Below are positions 1-8,488 of a stretch of DNA of 21,627 nt, piece after piece (position 1 is the first letter of the stretch; each line of letters begins with the position of its first letter). The translations under genes were made by a program, and so were the position numbers. This DNA comes from an uncultured Bacilli bacterium (GTDB taxonomy: Bacteria; Bacillota_I; Bacilli_A; Mycoplasmatales; Mycoplasmoidaceae). The DNA lies in contig CAJGBT010000016.1 in assembly GCA_904501665.1 (NCBI GenBank), forward strand, positions 1 through 21,627, written 5' to 3'. The notes beneath the pieces were generated by a model. That model made no database searches. It had not been told where the DNA came from and was given only the letters and a program-made list of their open reading frames with translations.

Positions 1-102
1 GAAAGATACCATTATTACTCAGAACTTGAGAAAGAAAACATTCCATATGCAAATAGATATATGACTCCACAAGATGCAATTAAACTACTGTATAATTATT
101 AA
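1..102 (+). CDS. Transposase, C-terminal fragment
   Basis: Frame 1 is open from the window edge to a TAA at 100-102 and encodes the last 33 residues of a protein, ending in TPQDAIKLLYNY. Only 11 bases separate the stop from the IS terminal repeat, which is the usual position of a transposase 3' end. The catalytic core lies outside the window. Assignment as a transposase rests on the adjoining terminal repeat, which recurs inverted beside the other IS end in the window, rather than on motifs in the fragment itself. Confidence 0.6.
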   Translation, partial: ERYHYYSELEKENIPYANRYMTPQDAIKLLYNY

Positions 103-128
103 CAGAAGTGGTATGTCCAAAAAGATGG
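1..128 (+). mobile_element. Right end of an insertion sequence (partial)
   Basis: This is the last part of an IS: the C-terminus of its transposase followed by a terminal repeat, TGTCCAAAAAGATGG at 114-128. The same 15 bases appear inverted at 21499-21513, next to what looks like the head of a second copy in the same orientation. The family is not certain from this fragment. The five-residue transposase start at the other copy and the tail here would suit an IS1634-like element, but that is a guess. Confidence 0.75.
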
Positions 129-474
129 TCCATTAAACAAGAAAAATTTGTAGATATCTAAAACTTATTCTCTTCTAACCATAATAATTATTATTGGTAA
201 ATGATGAAGAATCCTCTAAAGTTATAAATGAGAATATTTTTAAGTTTGTTCCAAAAATCAAACTTTGAAAAACCATATCTATTTTTATAAAAACATTTTA
301 CTTAAGAAAATACCTTTAAATTGATCAAACTAATAAATCATTTCAAGAGCTTTTAATAATTTCAGAGTAATTATTTAAACAAATTGGTCATTGACAATAA
401 CATTATTAGACTTAGTAAAATAAGTCAAGTTTTACTCTATTTAAAAAATGACCAATTAAATATAAAAAATATCT
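129..474. other. Non-coding gap between IS and clpB
   Basis: About 350 bases without a supportable gene on either strand. The longest in-frame stretches are short, lack a ribosome binding site and show no recognisable motif. The only structure is the nested inverted repeat at 382-457, listed separately. The gap may be decayed coding sequence or IS-scarred intergenic DNA. Confidence 0.6.
382..457. repeat. Nested inverted repeat downstream of clpB
   Basis: A perfect 11-bp inverted repeat (AATTGGTCATT at 382-392, AATGACCAATT at 447-457) encloses a second hairpin, GACTTA at 409-414 pairing with TAAGTC at 421-426 around a 6-nt loop. It starts 18 bases after the clpB stop on the minus strand. It could form the 3' end of the clpB mRNA, a small RNA, or a remnant of a mobile element. 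It lacks the tight GC stem and T-run of a standard intrinsic terminator. Confidence 0.5.
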
Positions 475-2601
475 CTAGTTGCTTTTAGTAAAAATAATTT
501 CTTTAGACTTGTCATTGTAATCAATTGAATATGAGTTGTTTTTCTTTATTGTATTTGAAACAATTAAATTAGCTAATTTATTTTCAATATTACTTTGAAT
601 ATATCTTTTCAATGGTCTTGCACCGAATTGACTATCAAAGGCAACATCCTTAATATGCTCTTTTAATTTATCACCAAAACTAACCTTTATTTCTTGCTGA
701 GCTAAACGAGCTGCTAACTGATCTAATAGTTTTGTTACAATGGAAATAATTACTTCATCAGTTAATGGATTAAAGATAATAATTTCATCAATTCGATTGA
801 TAAATTCAGGTTTTAAATGAAGCTTTAATTCGTTGATAGCATCTTCTTTTTTATTTTCTAAAATAGACATTGCTCCAATATTACTAGTTAAAATAATGAT
901 TGTATTTTTAAAATTAACTATTCTTCCTTGAGAATCTTTTAAGCTTCCTTCATCTAAAACTTGCAATAAAAGATTTAAAACATCAGGATGAGCCTTTTCA
1001 ATTTCATCTAATAGTACTACACAATAAGGTTTTCTTCTAACTGCTTCAGTTAATAAACCTGCTTGTTCATAACCTACATATCCTGGAGGCGCACCAACTA
1101 ATTTAGAAACAGAATGTTTTTCCATATATTCACTCATATCTAATCGAACCATTGCTTTTTCAGAATCAAATAGCTCACGAGCTAATGCTCTTGCAACTTC
1201 TGTTTTACCAACACCGGTTGGTCCAATAAATAAAAATGAACCAATTGGTCTATTAGGATCATTAATTCCAGCTCTACTTCTTAAAACAGCACTTGCAATT
1301 TTCTTTAGTGTTTCATCTTGACCTTTAACACTTTTACTAAGTTCGTTAGCTAAATCAAGTAGTTTCTTTTTTTCATCTTCAACAATTTTTGATAAAGGTA
1401 TACCAGTAGCTTTTGAAATAACTTCACCTATTTCAGTTGCGGTTACAGAATCTCTAACTAATCCTGAGTTTTGTAGTTGTTTTTCTAACCGTTCTAGTTC
1501 TTTTTCTAAAGCTGGAATTGTTACATATAATAATTTAGATGCTTTTGCAAATTCACCTTGAATTTGAAATTTTTCAATTTGTTGTTTTGAATTATCAATT
1601 TCTTCTTTTAGTTTAGAAACCTTATTTAATTCCTTTTTCTCATTAGCTCATTCTTCATTTAATTTAGCTTCACGTTTTTTCATTTCAACTAATTTAGTAG
1701 AAATTTCAGTCAAACGTTTTAATGACTTGGTATCAGTTTCCTTTTCCAAAGCTGCTTTTTCAGTTTCAATGTGTAAAATTTGTCTTCTTAAATTATCAAG
1801 TTCAGTTGGTAATGAATGCATTTCAGTTTGAACTTTTGCAGCAGCTTCATCAATTAAATCAATTGCTTTATCTGGTAAAAAACGATCTGGGATATATCTA
1901 TCAGACATATCTACAGCTGCAACTAAAGCGTCATCATGAATTTTTACTCCATGATATATCTCTCATTTTTCTTTTAAACCTCTCATAATTGTTAAAGATT
2001 CTTGTCTAGTTGGTTCAGAAACAAAAACTTTACTCATTCTTCGTTCAAGAGCTGCATCTTTTTCTATATATTGTCTATATTCATCAAGTGTTGTAGCACC
2101 TATTAGTTTAATTTCGCCTCTTGCCATCATTGGTTTTAAGATATTAGCTGCATCCATTGCTGAACCACTACCTGTTTTACCAGCACCAACTAATTGATGA
2201 ATTTCATCTATAAAAATTATTATTCTTCCATTTGAATTCTTAACTTGTTTAACAACATCATGTAATCTTTGTTCAAATTGTCCTTGAAAACTAGCACCTG
2301 ATATTAAAGAAGAAAGCGATAATTCTCAAATAACTTTATCTTGTAAGTTATCTGGTACATCTTTAGCTACAATTCTTTGTGCTAGTCCTTCTACAATTGC
2401 TGTTTTACCAACACCAGGGTCTCCAATTAAAATAGGATTGTTCTTTGTCTTTCTACTTATTATTTCAATAATTCTTCTAATTTCAGATTCCTTTCCAATA
2501 ATCGGATCTATTTTTCCATTCAATACATCTTCATTTAAACTTCTACCAAATTGTTCTAATGGAGAAGGAGCATTTGGTCCACTATTTTGTTTAAATTCCA
2601 T
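475..2601 (-). CDS. clpB: ATP-dependent disaggregase ClpB (no N-domain)
   Basis: Hexameric AAA+ chaperone that extracts and refolds aggregated proteins, normally together with DnaK. The product is 708 residues, against about 860 in most bacteria. It starts almost directly at the first AAA+ module, so the mobile N-terminal substrate domain is missing, as in other mycoplasma ClpBs. Visible landmarks are Walker A1 GDPGVGKT (residues 60-67), Walker B FIDEIHQL, a long middle coiled coil rich in Lys, Glu and Leu (roughly 300-410), Walker A2 GPTGVGKT (460-467), the pore loop GYVGYE (507-512), LLDEIEKAHPDV, and the arginine-finger segment EFINRIDE. Several TGA codons read as Trp. The ATG at 2601 follows AAAGGAAG (2611-2618). 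The gene is monocistronic and controlled by the CIRCE element just upstream. Confidence 0.97.
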
Positions 2602-2648
2602 AAATATTCTCTTCCTTTCTTTAAAATGTTATTAATTATATTAGATTT

Positions 2649-2676
2649 ATTATATTACAAAAATTAGCAGTCGCAA
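2649..2676 (-). promoter_or_regulatory. clpB promoter
   Basis: On the minus strand, TTGCGA (2676-2671) and TATAAT (2654-2649) are separated by 16 bases. This gives a sigma-A-type promoter with a leader of roughly 45 bases before the clpB ATG. The -35 box lies in the CIRCE element: it takes the inner end of one arm and part of the spacer. Repressor binding should therefore exclude RNA polymerase. Confidence 0.65.
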
Positions 2677-2690
2677 TAAAACATTGCTAA
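2664..2690. promoter_or_regulatory. CIRCE operator (HrcA site)
   Basis: TTAGCAGTC-N9-CATTGCTAA matches the CIRCE consensus TTAGCACTC-N9-GAGTGCTAA at 8 of 9 bases in the left arm and 7 of 9 in the right arm, with the exact 9-base spacer. CIRCE is the binding site of the heat-shock repressor HrcA. Its overlap with the clpB -35 box indicates heat-inducible control of clpB. hrcA itself is not in the window. Confidence 0.85.
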
Positions 2691-2762
2691 ATTTTTTTAA
2701 ATAATATATTTTCATATATATATTTATATTTCTAATGCAAAGACATCTTGATTTTTTATTTA

Positions 2763-2768
2763 TATAAT
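2763..2768 (+). promoter_or_regulatory. -10 box for the 2778 gene
   Basis: TATAAT ends 9 bases before the ATG at 2778. No convincing -35 box is seen. Transcription would start about 2-3 bases before the start codon, leaving no room for a Shine-Dalgarno sequence. Confidence 0.5.
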
Positions 2769-2777
2769 TAAATTGTT

Positions 2778-3539
2778 ATGAGAAATGAAGCAATAACAGT
2801 TAAATTAAATTGTGTATTAAAACTTGTAGAATTAGATAGATTAACACAAAAACTAAAAATTAATGTGACTCCTCATATTAATGAATTACCAAATCTTTCC
2901 CCTGATTCTTTTCAAGTTTATGCATACCCAGAATACTATGGTAAAAAAGTAAAAATAAAGAAAAATGAAAAAGTTGATTACTATCCAATGACTTTAAAAG
3001 ATGCAATTGATTTTGAATACGAATGAGAAAAGGAAGGCACAGAAGTAGAAGAATTTCAAAATCAAAATTTAAATGAGGTATTTGAAGAACAATTATCTTT
3101 TGAAAATGATGAAAATAATTTACATCAAGAAATTGATAACAAAATTGAAGATCTATTAAATAATGATACTAAATTAGAGAATATTATTAATAGCATTAAC
3201 AATGATAATGTGGTTCAAATACAAAATGAAAATGAAGAAAAATTTGCTAACCATTTAGTAATAAACAAACCAAAAACTATTACTATTAGCGAAGATGAAA
3301 AAAGCATGTCAACTAGTGATAATGAAGCTTTATCATCAAAAAAATTAGTTGAGGATGGTAAAGGAGAAATTAAATTTACCGTTGATTTAGACAAAGTTAA
3401 TAACAATGGTTATTATAATAATGTTCTAGATGCTATAGATAAAATCTTTGAAAAAAATGAATCATTTAAAACAATTACTGAAATTGTAGATGAAATTTTA
3501 GAAGAAGAAAAATTAAATGGTAATGATACTAAAAATTAA
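2778..3539 (+). CDS. Acidic hypothetical protein (253 aa)
   Basis: I do not recognise this protein. The first 80 or so residues are mixed in composition and look folded (a Lys/Leu-rich start, then a Tyr- and Pro-containing segment around 45-60). From about residue 84 to 175 the chain is dominated by Glu, Asp, Asn and Gln and is probably disordered. The C-terminal 50 residues form another possible alpha-helical acidic segment. There is no signal peptide, membrane segment or cysteine cluster. One TGA (3024-3026) is read as Trp. It is transcribed divergently from clpB and lies 20 bases upstream of the tRNA-Ser gene. A two-lobed acidic cytosolic protein could be an interaction partner of a basic protein or RNA polymerase, but nothing in the sequence shows this. 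Confidence 0.8.
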
Positions 3540-3541
3540 TT

Positions 3542-3547
3542 TATAAT
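3542..3547 (+). promoter_or_regulatory. -10 box for tRNA-Ser
   Basis: TATAAT lies 12 bases before the first base of the tRNA, giving a start about 6 bases upstream of mature tRNA. A clear -35 box is not visible, since it would fall inside the 3' end of the preceding gene. Confidence 0.45.
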
Positions 3548-3559
3548 TTCTAGTATAAA

Positions 3560-3649
3560 GGAAGCGTACTCAAGTGGTTAAGAGGGCACCCTGCTAAGGT
3601 GTTAGATCGGGTTTCCGGTGCGAGAGTTCGACTCTCTCCGCTTCCGCCA
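3560..3649 (+). tRNA. tRNA-Ser (anticodon GCU)
   Basis: A 90-base type II tRNA. The acceptor strand GGAAGCG (3560-3566) pairs with CGCTTCC (3639-3645), followed by discriminator G and an encoded CCA (3647-3649). The anticodon loop CTGCTAA is closed by CACC/GGTG, giving anticodon GCT, which decodes AGC and AGU. The variable region is an extended arm, as expected for serine tRNA, and the T arm reads GAGAGTTCGACTCTC. Confidence 0.96.
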
Positions 3650-3674
3650 TTTTAAAAATTAAATTTATGAAAAG

Positions 3675-3701
3675 AGAAGCATGTTTGTGCTTCTTTTTTT
3701 T
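3675..3701 (+). terminator. Intrinsic terminator after tRNA-Ser
   Basis: A 7-bp stem AGAAGCA (3675-3681) and TGCTTCT (3688-3694) closes a 6-base loop and is followed by a run of eight T (3694-3701). It ends the tRNA transcript before the prs promoter, and it is the only textbook terminator between the two IS ends. Confidence 0.85.
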
Positions 3702-3729
3702 ACATACTTTTGTATCTTTGCATTATAAT
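3700..3729 (+). promoter_or_regulatory. prs promoter
   Basis: TTACAT (3700-3705) and TATAAT (3724-3729) with an 18-base spacer. The ATG at 3741 is 11 bases after the -10 box, so the leader is only about 5 bases and has no Shine-Dalgarno sequence. Confidence 0.6.
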
Positions 3730-3740
3730 TAAACTAAATT

Positions 3741-4727
3741 ATGAGTAGTAATAAAGATTGTATTATTTTTGGTTTAAAAAATTGTGAAGGGATTGCAAAA
3801 AATATTTCTAAAAATACTAAAATTCCTTTAGGTAAATGGCATAGCATCAATTTTGCTGATGGTGAATTTTTATTTACATCAGATAATGTAGTTAGAGGAA
3901 AACATGTCTTCTTAATCCAATCTACTTCTAAACCTGTTAATAATACAATAATGGAATTGTTAATAGCTGTTGATACGATTAAAAGATCTTCTTCTAAAAA
4001 AATAACTGTTGTTATGCCTTACTATGGGTACTCTAGACAAGATAGAAAAACTAAAGGTCGAGAACCGATTACAAGTAGGTTAGTAGCTGATTTGTACCAA
4101 GTAGCTGGAGTAGATAGAATTTTAACTATTGATATTCACTCGCCACAGCAACAAGGTTTTTTCTCAATTCCTTTTGATTCACTAACAGCTATTTGATTAC
4201 TTTTTGACAATTTCCGTAAAAATAAAAAAATTAATAATTGTGTAATAGTTTCACCTGATTATGGTGGAGTAAAAAGAGTACAATCAGTTGCTGAAGAAAT
4301 AGGGGTGGGTTTTGCTATTGTTGATAAAAGAAGATCAAAACCAAATGAAGTTGAGGTTTCAGATATCCTAGGTGATGTAAAAGGTAAAGATTGTATTATT
4401 ATAGATGATATGATTGACACAGCGGGTACTATCTGTGCATCAGCTCAATTATTAAAAAAACATGATGCTAAATCAGTTTCTATTTTAGCTAGTCATGGTT
4501 TATTTAATGGAGAGGCAATTAAAAAACTTTCTGAATTAAATAAAAATGGTGTAATTGAACAAATTATTATTACTAATACAATTAATCATGATTCATTACC
4601 AAAATTTATTAAGATAGTTGATATCTCAAAAATGTTATCAGATGCAGTTGACATTTTTGCAAAAGAACAAGGTTCGCTTTCAAATGTGTACCACAAATAT
4701 AAATATTTTAAAGATTTTAATAGTTAA
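3741..4727 (+). CDS. prs: Ribose-phosphate pyrophosphokinase
   Basis: Makes PRPP from ribose 5-phosphate and ATP, supplying nucleotide salvage, which mycoplasmas depend on. The 328-residue length is close to the family norm. The N-terminal half has the conserved segments NFADGEF, PYYGYSRQDRK and TIDIHSPQQQGFF. The C-terminal half has SPDYGGVKR, the catalytic flexible-loop segment VDKRRSKPNEVEV, and the PRPP-binding loop DDMIDTAGT (residues 222-230). A single TGA (4194-4196) is read as Trp. It leads a run with rnmV (9-base gap) and rsmI. No Shine-Dalgarno is present at the ATG, consistent with a near-leaderless mRNA. Confidence 0.96.
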
Positions 4728-4736
4728 TTAATACAT

Positions 4737-5267
4737 ATGCAAAAAGGATATATAAAAGAAATTGTTGTTGTTGAAGGACATAGTGATACTAATAAATTAA
4801 AAAAATTATTTGATGTAGAAACAATAGAAACAAATGGTTTTGCACTAGACGAAGAAACAATTAATCTAATCAAGAAATCCGCAAAAACAAGAGGTGTTAT
4901 CCTTTTTCTTGATCCTGATGGACCAGGTGAGGCAATTAGAAAAAAGATAAGTATACATTTAGATTATTTTCAAAATATTTTTATTGATCCTAATAAGATT
5001 AAAAAAAACTCAAAAAAAATTGGTGTAGCTGAAGCACAAGATAGTGATATACTAGAAGCATTTAAAAATATTGTTACATTTGATAAAAATATCCAAACTA
5101 TTTCATGAGATGAGTATTTATCATTAAATTTAAATACACAAGAAAAAAGAAAACAAATTTGTGACTTATTTAAAATTAGTGTATGTAATAATAAACAATT
5201 GTTTAAACGTTTAAATATGATGGGAATAAAATTAAAAGATCTAAAAGGAAAAATTATTTATGAATAA
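4737..5267 (+). CDS. rnmV: Ribonuclease M5
   Basis: Endonuclease that trims precursor 5S rRNA in low-GC Gram-positive bacteria. The 176-residue product has a TOPRIM domain at its N-terminus: the catalytic-Glu motif VVVEGHSDT (residues 10-18) and the metal-binding motif FLDPDGPGE (57-65). GVAEAQDSDILEA follows, in the place of the conserved GVEHA segment of the family. The C-terminal part (about 115-176) corresponds to the 5S rRNA-binding DUF4093 region and contains one TGA Trp (5106-5108). It sits 9 bases after prs and overlaps the start of rsmI by 8 bases, implying translational coupling. Confidence 0.9.
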
Positions 5268-6084
5268 GGAATTATATATTATAGCATCACCAATTGGCAA
5301 TATAAATGATGCATCAAAACATATGATTGAAACATTAGAAAAAATTGAATATTTATTTTGTGAAGATACTAGAGTAACCAATAAATTATTACAAATATTA
5401 AAAATCAATAATCAACCAAAATTAATTAGTTACCATAAATTTAATGAAACAAAAAATTTAAAACAAGCAATTGAATTAATTAATAAGTTTAAATGTGCAA
5501 TCATCTCTGATGCTGGGTATCCTTGTATATCAGATCCTGGGTATATTTTAATAAATGAATGTCATAAATTAAAAATAAAAATCAATGTGGTTGATGGTCC
5601 AAGTGCTATTATGCATGCTATTGTACAATCTGGATTGTGTACTAATGGTTTTATTTTTATTGGTTTTTTACCAAGAGAAGAAAAGGAAATCATTAGTACA
5701 TTAAATAATTTAAAAAATATTAATCTTCCTATTGTTTTTTTTGAATCTGTTCATCGTTTAAACAAAACAATATTAATAATGAAAAAAGAATTCAATAATA
5801 GTCAACTTTATATTGGTAGAGAATTAAGCAAAAAATTTGAAGAATATTTAGTGGGTGAGGTTAAAGAAATTAATGAGGTTAAGGAAAAAGGTGAATTCAC
5901 ATTAGTCATCAAAATAAAAAATGAAACTATTAATAATAAAATAGATTATGAAAAAGAATTGAGTATTCTAATAAATCATAATATGAGATTAAAGGATGCT
6001 TGTAAATATTTGGCTCAAAAATACAAAGAAGTATCAGCAAATATTCTTTATGAAAAGTTCAAAACAAAATTTAATAAAACATAA
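5260..6084 (+). CDS. rsmI: 16S rRNA (cytidine-1402-2'-O)-methyltransferase
   Basis: SAM-dependent enzyme that methylates the ribose of C1402 in the decoding centre of 16S rRNA. The 274-residue product shows the family's tetrapyrrole-methylase-like fold: ASPIGN (residues 9-14), FCEDTRVT (33-40), SDAGYPCISDPG (83-94), VVDGPSA, and the GFLP segment near residue 137. The start ATG lies inside the last codons of rnmV, overlapping it by 8 bases. Length and motifs match complete homologues. Confidence 0.95.
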   Translation: MNKELYIIASPIGNINDASKHMIETLEKIEYLFCEDTRVTNKLLQILKINNQPKLISYHKFNETKNLKQAIELINKFKCAIISDAGYPCISDPGYILINECHKLKIKINVVDGPSAIMHAIVQSGLCTNGFIFIGFLPREEKEIISTLNNLKNINLPIVFFESVHRLNKTILIMKKEFNNSQLYIGRELSKKFEEYLVGEVKEINEVKEKGEFTLVIKIKNETINNKIDYEKELSILINHNMRLKDACKYLAQKYKEVSANILYEKFKTKFNKT

Positions 6085-6088
6085 ACTA

Positions 6089-6119
6089 TTGATAATCAAT
6101 TATAAATAAATATTATAAT
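6089..6119 (+). promoter_or_regulatory. trpS promoter
   Basis: TTGATA (6089-6094) and TATAAT (6114-6119), spacer 19 bases. The ATG at 6126 begins 7 bases after the last base of the -10 box, which is where transcription should start, so the mRNA is predicted to be leaderless. Confidence 0.6.
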
Positions 6120-6125
6120 TAATAT

Positions 6126-7124
6126 ATGAAAAAAATAATTTCTGCAATTCAACCAACAAGTAATGTAACTTTAGGTAATTATTTAGGAGCTATTAAGAAT
6201 TTTGTATTGATGCAAGATGACTATGAAATGATTATATTTGTTGCTGATTTACATGCATTGTCATCTCCAGATAATCAAATCAATATTCACCAAAATACAA
6301 TTAATATTGTAAAAACATATTTAGCCTGTGGTTTAGATCCTCATAAAGTGATAATTTTTAGACAATCTGATCTTCCTCAACATGATGAACTATTTAACAT
6401 TTTGCTAAATTTCACTACAATTGGTGAATTAAATAGAATGACTCAATATAAAGATAAATCTTTAAAATTTAGAAATAGTAATGGTACTGAATTTATTACA
6501 ACTTCTTTATTAACTTATCCAGTATTAATGGCTGCTGATATTTTATTACATGATGCTGATTTAGTAGTTGTTGGTCAAGATCAAAAACAACATTTAGAAT
6601 TAACTCGTAATATTGCAAAAAGAGTAAATAATAAATTTAATCAAAATATTTTTAAGATACCTGAAGTTTATATAAACAAAACTGGTGCCAAAATTTTAGA
6701 CCTACAAGATATAAATAAAAAAATGTCTAAAAGTAATACAAATAAAAAAGGAGTCATTTTTTTAAATGAAGATATAAAAAACATTGAACAAAAAATAAAA
6801 GCTGCTTTAACTGATAATTACAACACAGTAAAATTTGATGAAGAAAAACAACCTGCAGTTAGCAATTTAATCAATATTTATGCAGCTATTAATAACATAT
6901 CTATAAAAGAAGTTGAATCAAAATTTGAAAATATTAGAAATTATGGAGATTTTAAAAAGGATTTAATAAATAAACTTTCTGATTTTATAAATGATTTTCA
7001 AAATAAATTTAACAAAATTAGTGATAAAGATGCTTTAGACATTATCAATGAAGGACTAAAAAAAATTCAAATAAATGCTAAAAATAAAATGGATTTAATT
7101 TATAAGGGGTTGGGTATTAAATAA
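6126..7124 (+). CDS. trpS: Tryptophanyl-tRNA synthetase
   Basis: Class I synthetase that charges tRNA-Trp. In this organism the product is needed at both UGG and UGA codons. The 332-residue chain has the N-terminal signature QPTSNVTLGNYLGA (residues 9-22), in which the HIGH element is replaced by TLGN. It also has the substrate-pocket segments FVADLHAL and VVGQDQKQHLELTR, and the KMSKS loop at 199-203. The C-terminal third is the helical anticodon-binding domain. The stop TAA shares one base with the ATG of the HAD phosphatase gene, so the two are co-transcribed. Confidence 0.97.
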   Translation: MKKIISAIQPTSNVTLGNYLGAIKNFVLMQDDYEMIIFVADLHALSSPDNQINIHQNTINIVKTYLACGLDPHKVIIFRQSDLPQHDELFNILLNFTTIGELNRMTQYKDKSLKFRNSNGTEFITTSLLTYPVLMAADILLHDADLVVVGQDQKQHLELTRNIAKRVNNKFNQNIFKIPEVYINKTGAKILDLQDINKKMSKSNTNKKGVIFLNEDIKNIEQKIKAALTDNYNTVKFDEEKQPAVSNLINIYAAINNISIKEVESKFENIRNYGDFKKDLINKLSDFINDFQNKFNKISDKDALDIINEGLKKIQINAKNKMDLIYKGLGIK

Positions 7125-8011
7125 TGGATAATAAAAAAAATATAAATAGTAATCGATATGAGTCTTGAGAAAAAAAGAAATTTTTAATTGCTTGTGATAT
7201 TGATGGTACTCTTGTTAATAAAGAAGGTAATTTATCAAAAAAAACAATTACAGATTTAAAATACATTACTTCTTTAGGTCATATTATATGTTTAATAACT
7301 GGTAGGCCAACACAAGGATCAATAAAACTTTATGAAAAATTAGGATTAAAAACCATTATGTGTAATCAAAATGGTTCCTATATTTCAAATCCATCTAATA
7401 AAAATTTTAGACCAATAGTAATTACTTTTAGTAAAGAAATTCTTTTAAGATTATTCGCAAATAAAAACCTAATGAAATATGTTAATAATTCCTTAATTGA
7501 AGGTGTAAATAAGGGATGATTATTAAGAAAACCAGACAATAATATGTCTATTAAACAAATGATGGAGATGTTCCATTTAGTTAATAGAGATATTTCAATT
7601 ATTAAGAATGATTTAAAAAAAATTAATACTGATATATGTTCAATATTATTACATATTAATAATTTAGAAAATATTAATTCAATTATCTATGAAGTTAAAA
7701 GAATTGCTCCAACTCTAACTATTAGGACATGAAGTCTACCTTCAGAAGGAGTAATCATTGAAATTAATGGAACTTTTGCTTCAAAGGAAAATGCTCTTGA
7801 ATTTTTATCCTCATATTATGGTATTCCATTAGAGCAATGCATTAGCTTTGGTGACGGTGATAATGATGTCGGGATGCTATCTAGAGCAGTATGAGGTTTT
7901 GCTTTAAAAAATGCTACACCTGCTGCAAGATTAGCAGCTAGATTTATGACTAAATATGATAATAATAATGATGGGGTTGTTAGAGAATTAAGAAAATTCC
8001 TTAAAATTTAA
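7124..8011 (+). CDS. Cof-type HAD phosphatase
   Basis: Haloacid-dehalogenase superfamily hydrolase of the Cof (subfamily IIB) type, acting on a phosphorylated metabolite such as a sugar phosphate or nucleotide; the substrate cannot be read from the sequence. In 295 residues it carries motif I ACDIDGT (nucleophile D25, acid D27), motif II LITGR, an inserted C2-type cap domain, and the terminal SFGDGDNDVGML (D244, D248) typical of Cof proteins. Four TGA codons read as Trp. A 19-residue Asn/Lys-rich extension precedes the fold. It overlaps the trpS stop by one base. Its 3' end overlaps the convergent phosphoesterase gene by 11 bases. Confidence 0.92.
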
Positions 8012-8465
8012 TAATTCTTGTTTCTATATTATTGTTATCAACCAATATTTCACAAAAGGATTTTTGCATACCTAATCTTGGTTTGCTAAAAGAACCAGGA
8101 TTAATAATAATTTTTTTATTAAAATACTTAATTATAGGTATATGTGTATGACCAAAAATGATTATGTCTGCATCTTGAAATCTAACATCATTAATAAAAG
8201 AATTCGCCCAATCATCACTTTTATAATTCCTTACTCTTTGTTCATCACCATGAACTAAAACAAATTTAAAGTTATAAATTTTAAATTTCTCAATAAATCT
8301 ATTACCTATGTCGTTGTTGCCATCAACAAAATAATCACAATTTTTTATCATGAATGATTGATTATTTAAATGATCTCCAGCATGAATTACATAATCATAA
8401 TTAGATTTTATGTTAACTCATTCATTATCACCGTGTGTATCGCTAATAACTATAATTTTTTTCAT
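8001..8465 (-). CDS. YfcE/MJ0936-family metallophosphoesterase
   Basis: Small calcineurin-like phosphodiesterase of 154 residues. All metal-site motifs are present: SDTHGD (D9, H11), HAGDH (D31), DGNND (N50), HGD (H72) and FGHTHIP (H106, H108). Family members hydrolyse phosphodiesters such as cyclic nucleotides or artificial substrates, and the physiological substrate here is unknown. The start at 8465 is required to include the first motif. TGA at residue 16 reads as Trp. It lies 23 bases after uvrC in the same direction and probably shares its transcript. Confidence 0.93.
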
Positions 8466-8488
8466 ATTATAAATATTTTGACATAAAA

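Noticed and set aside
135..380. Transposase remnant on the minus strand in the gap beside clpB
   Set aside because: Short open stretches in two frames can be joined on paper, but they carry no recognisable transposase motif, so no pseudogene is claimed.
1722..1988. Plus-strand open frame of 88 codons inside clpB
   Set aside because: It is antisense to the conserved ClpB middle region, has no ribosome binding site and its Leu/Gln/Phe-rich composition is that expected from reading a Lys/Glu-rich gene backwards.
3215..3406. Minus-strand open frame of 63 codons opposite the acidic orphan
   Set aside because: Shadow of the plus-strand Glu/Asp-rich gene; Ser/Phe/Leu-rich composition and no start signal.
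8466..8471. TATAAT immediately before the phosphoesterase ATG as its own promoter
   Set aside because: Transcription would begin inside the coding region, beyond the first codons of the metal-binding motif; read-through from uvrC, 23 bases away, is simpler.
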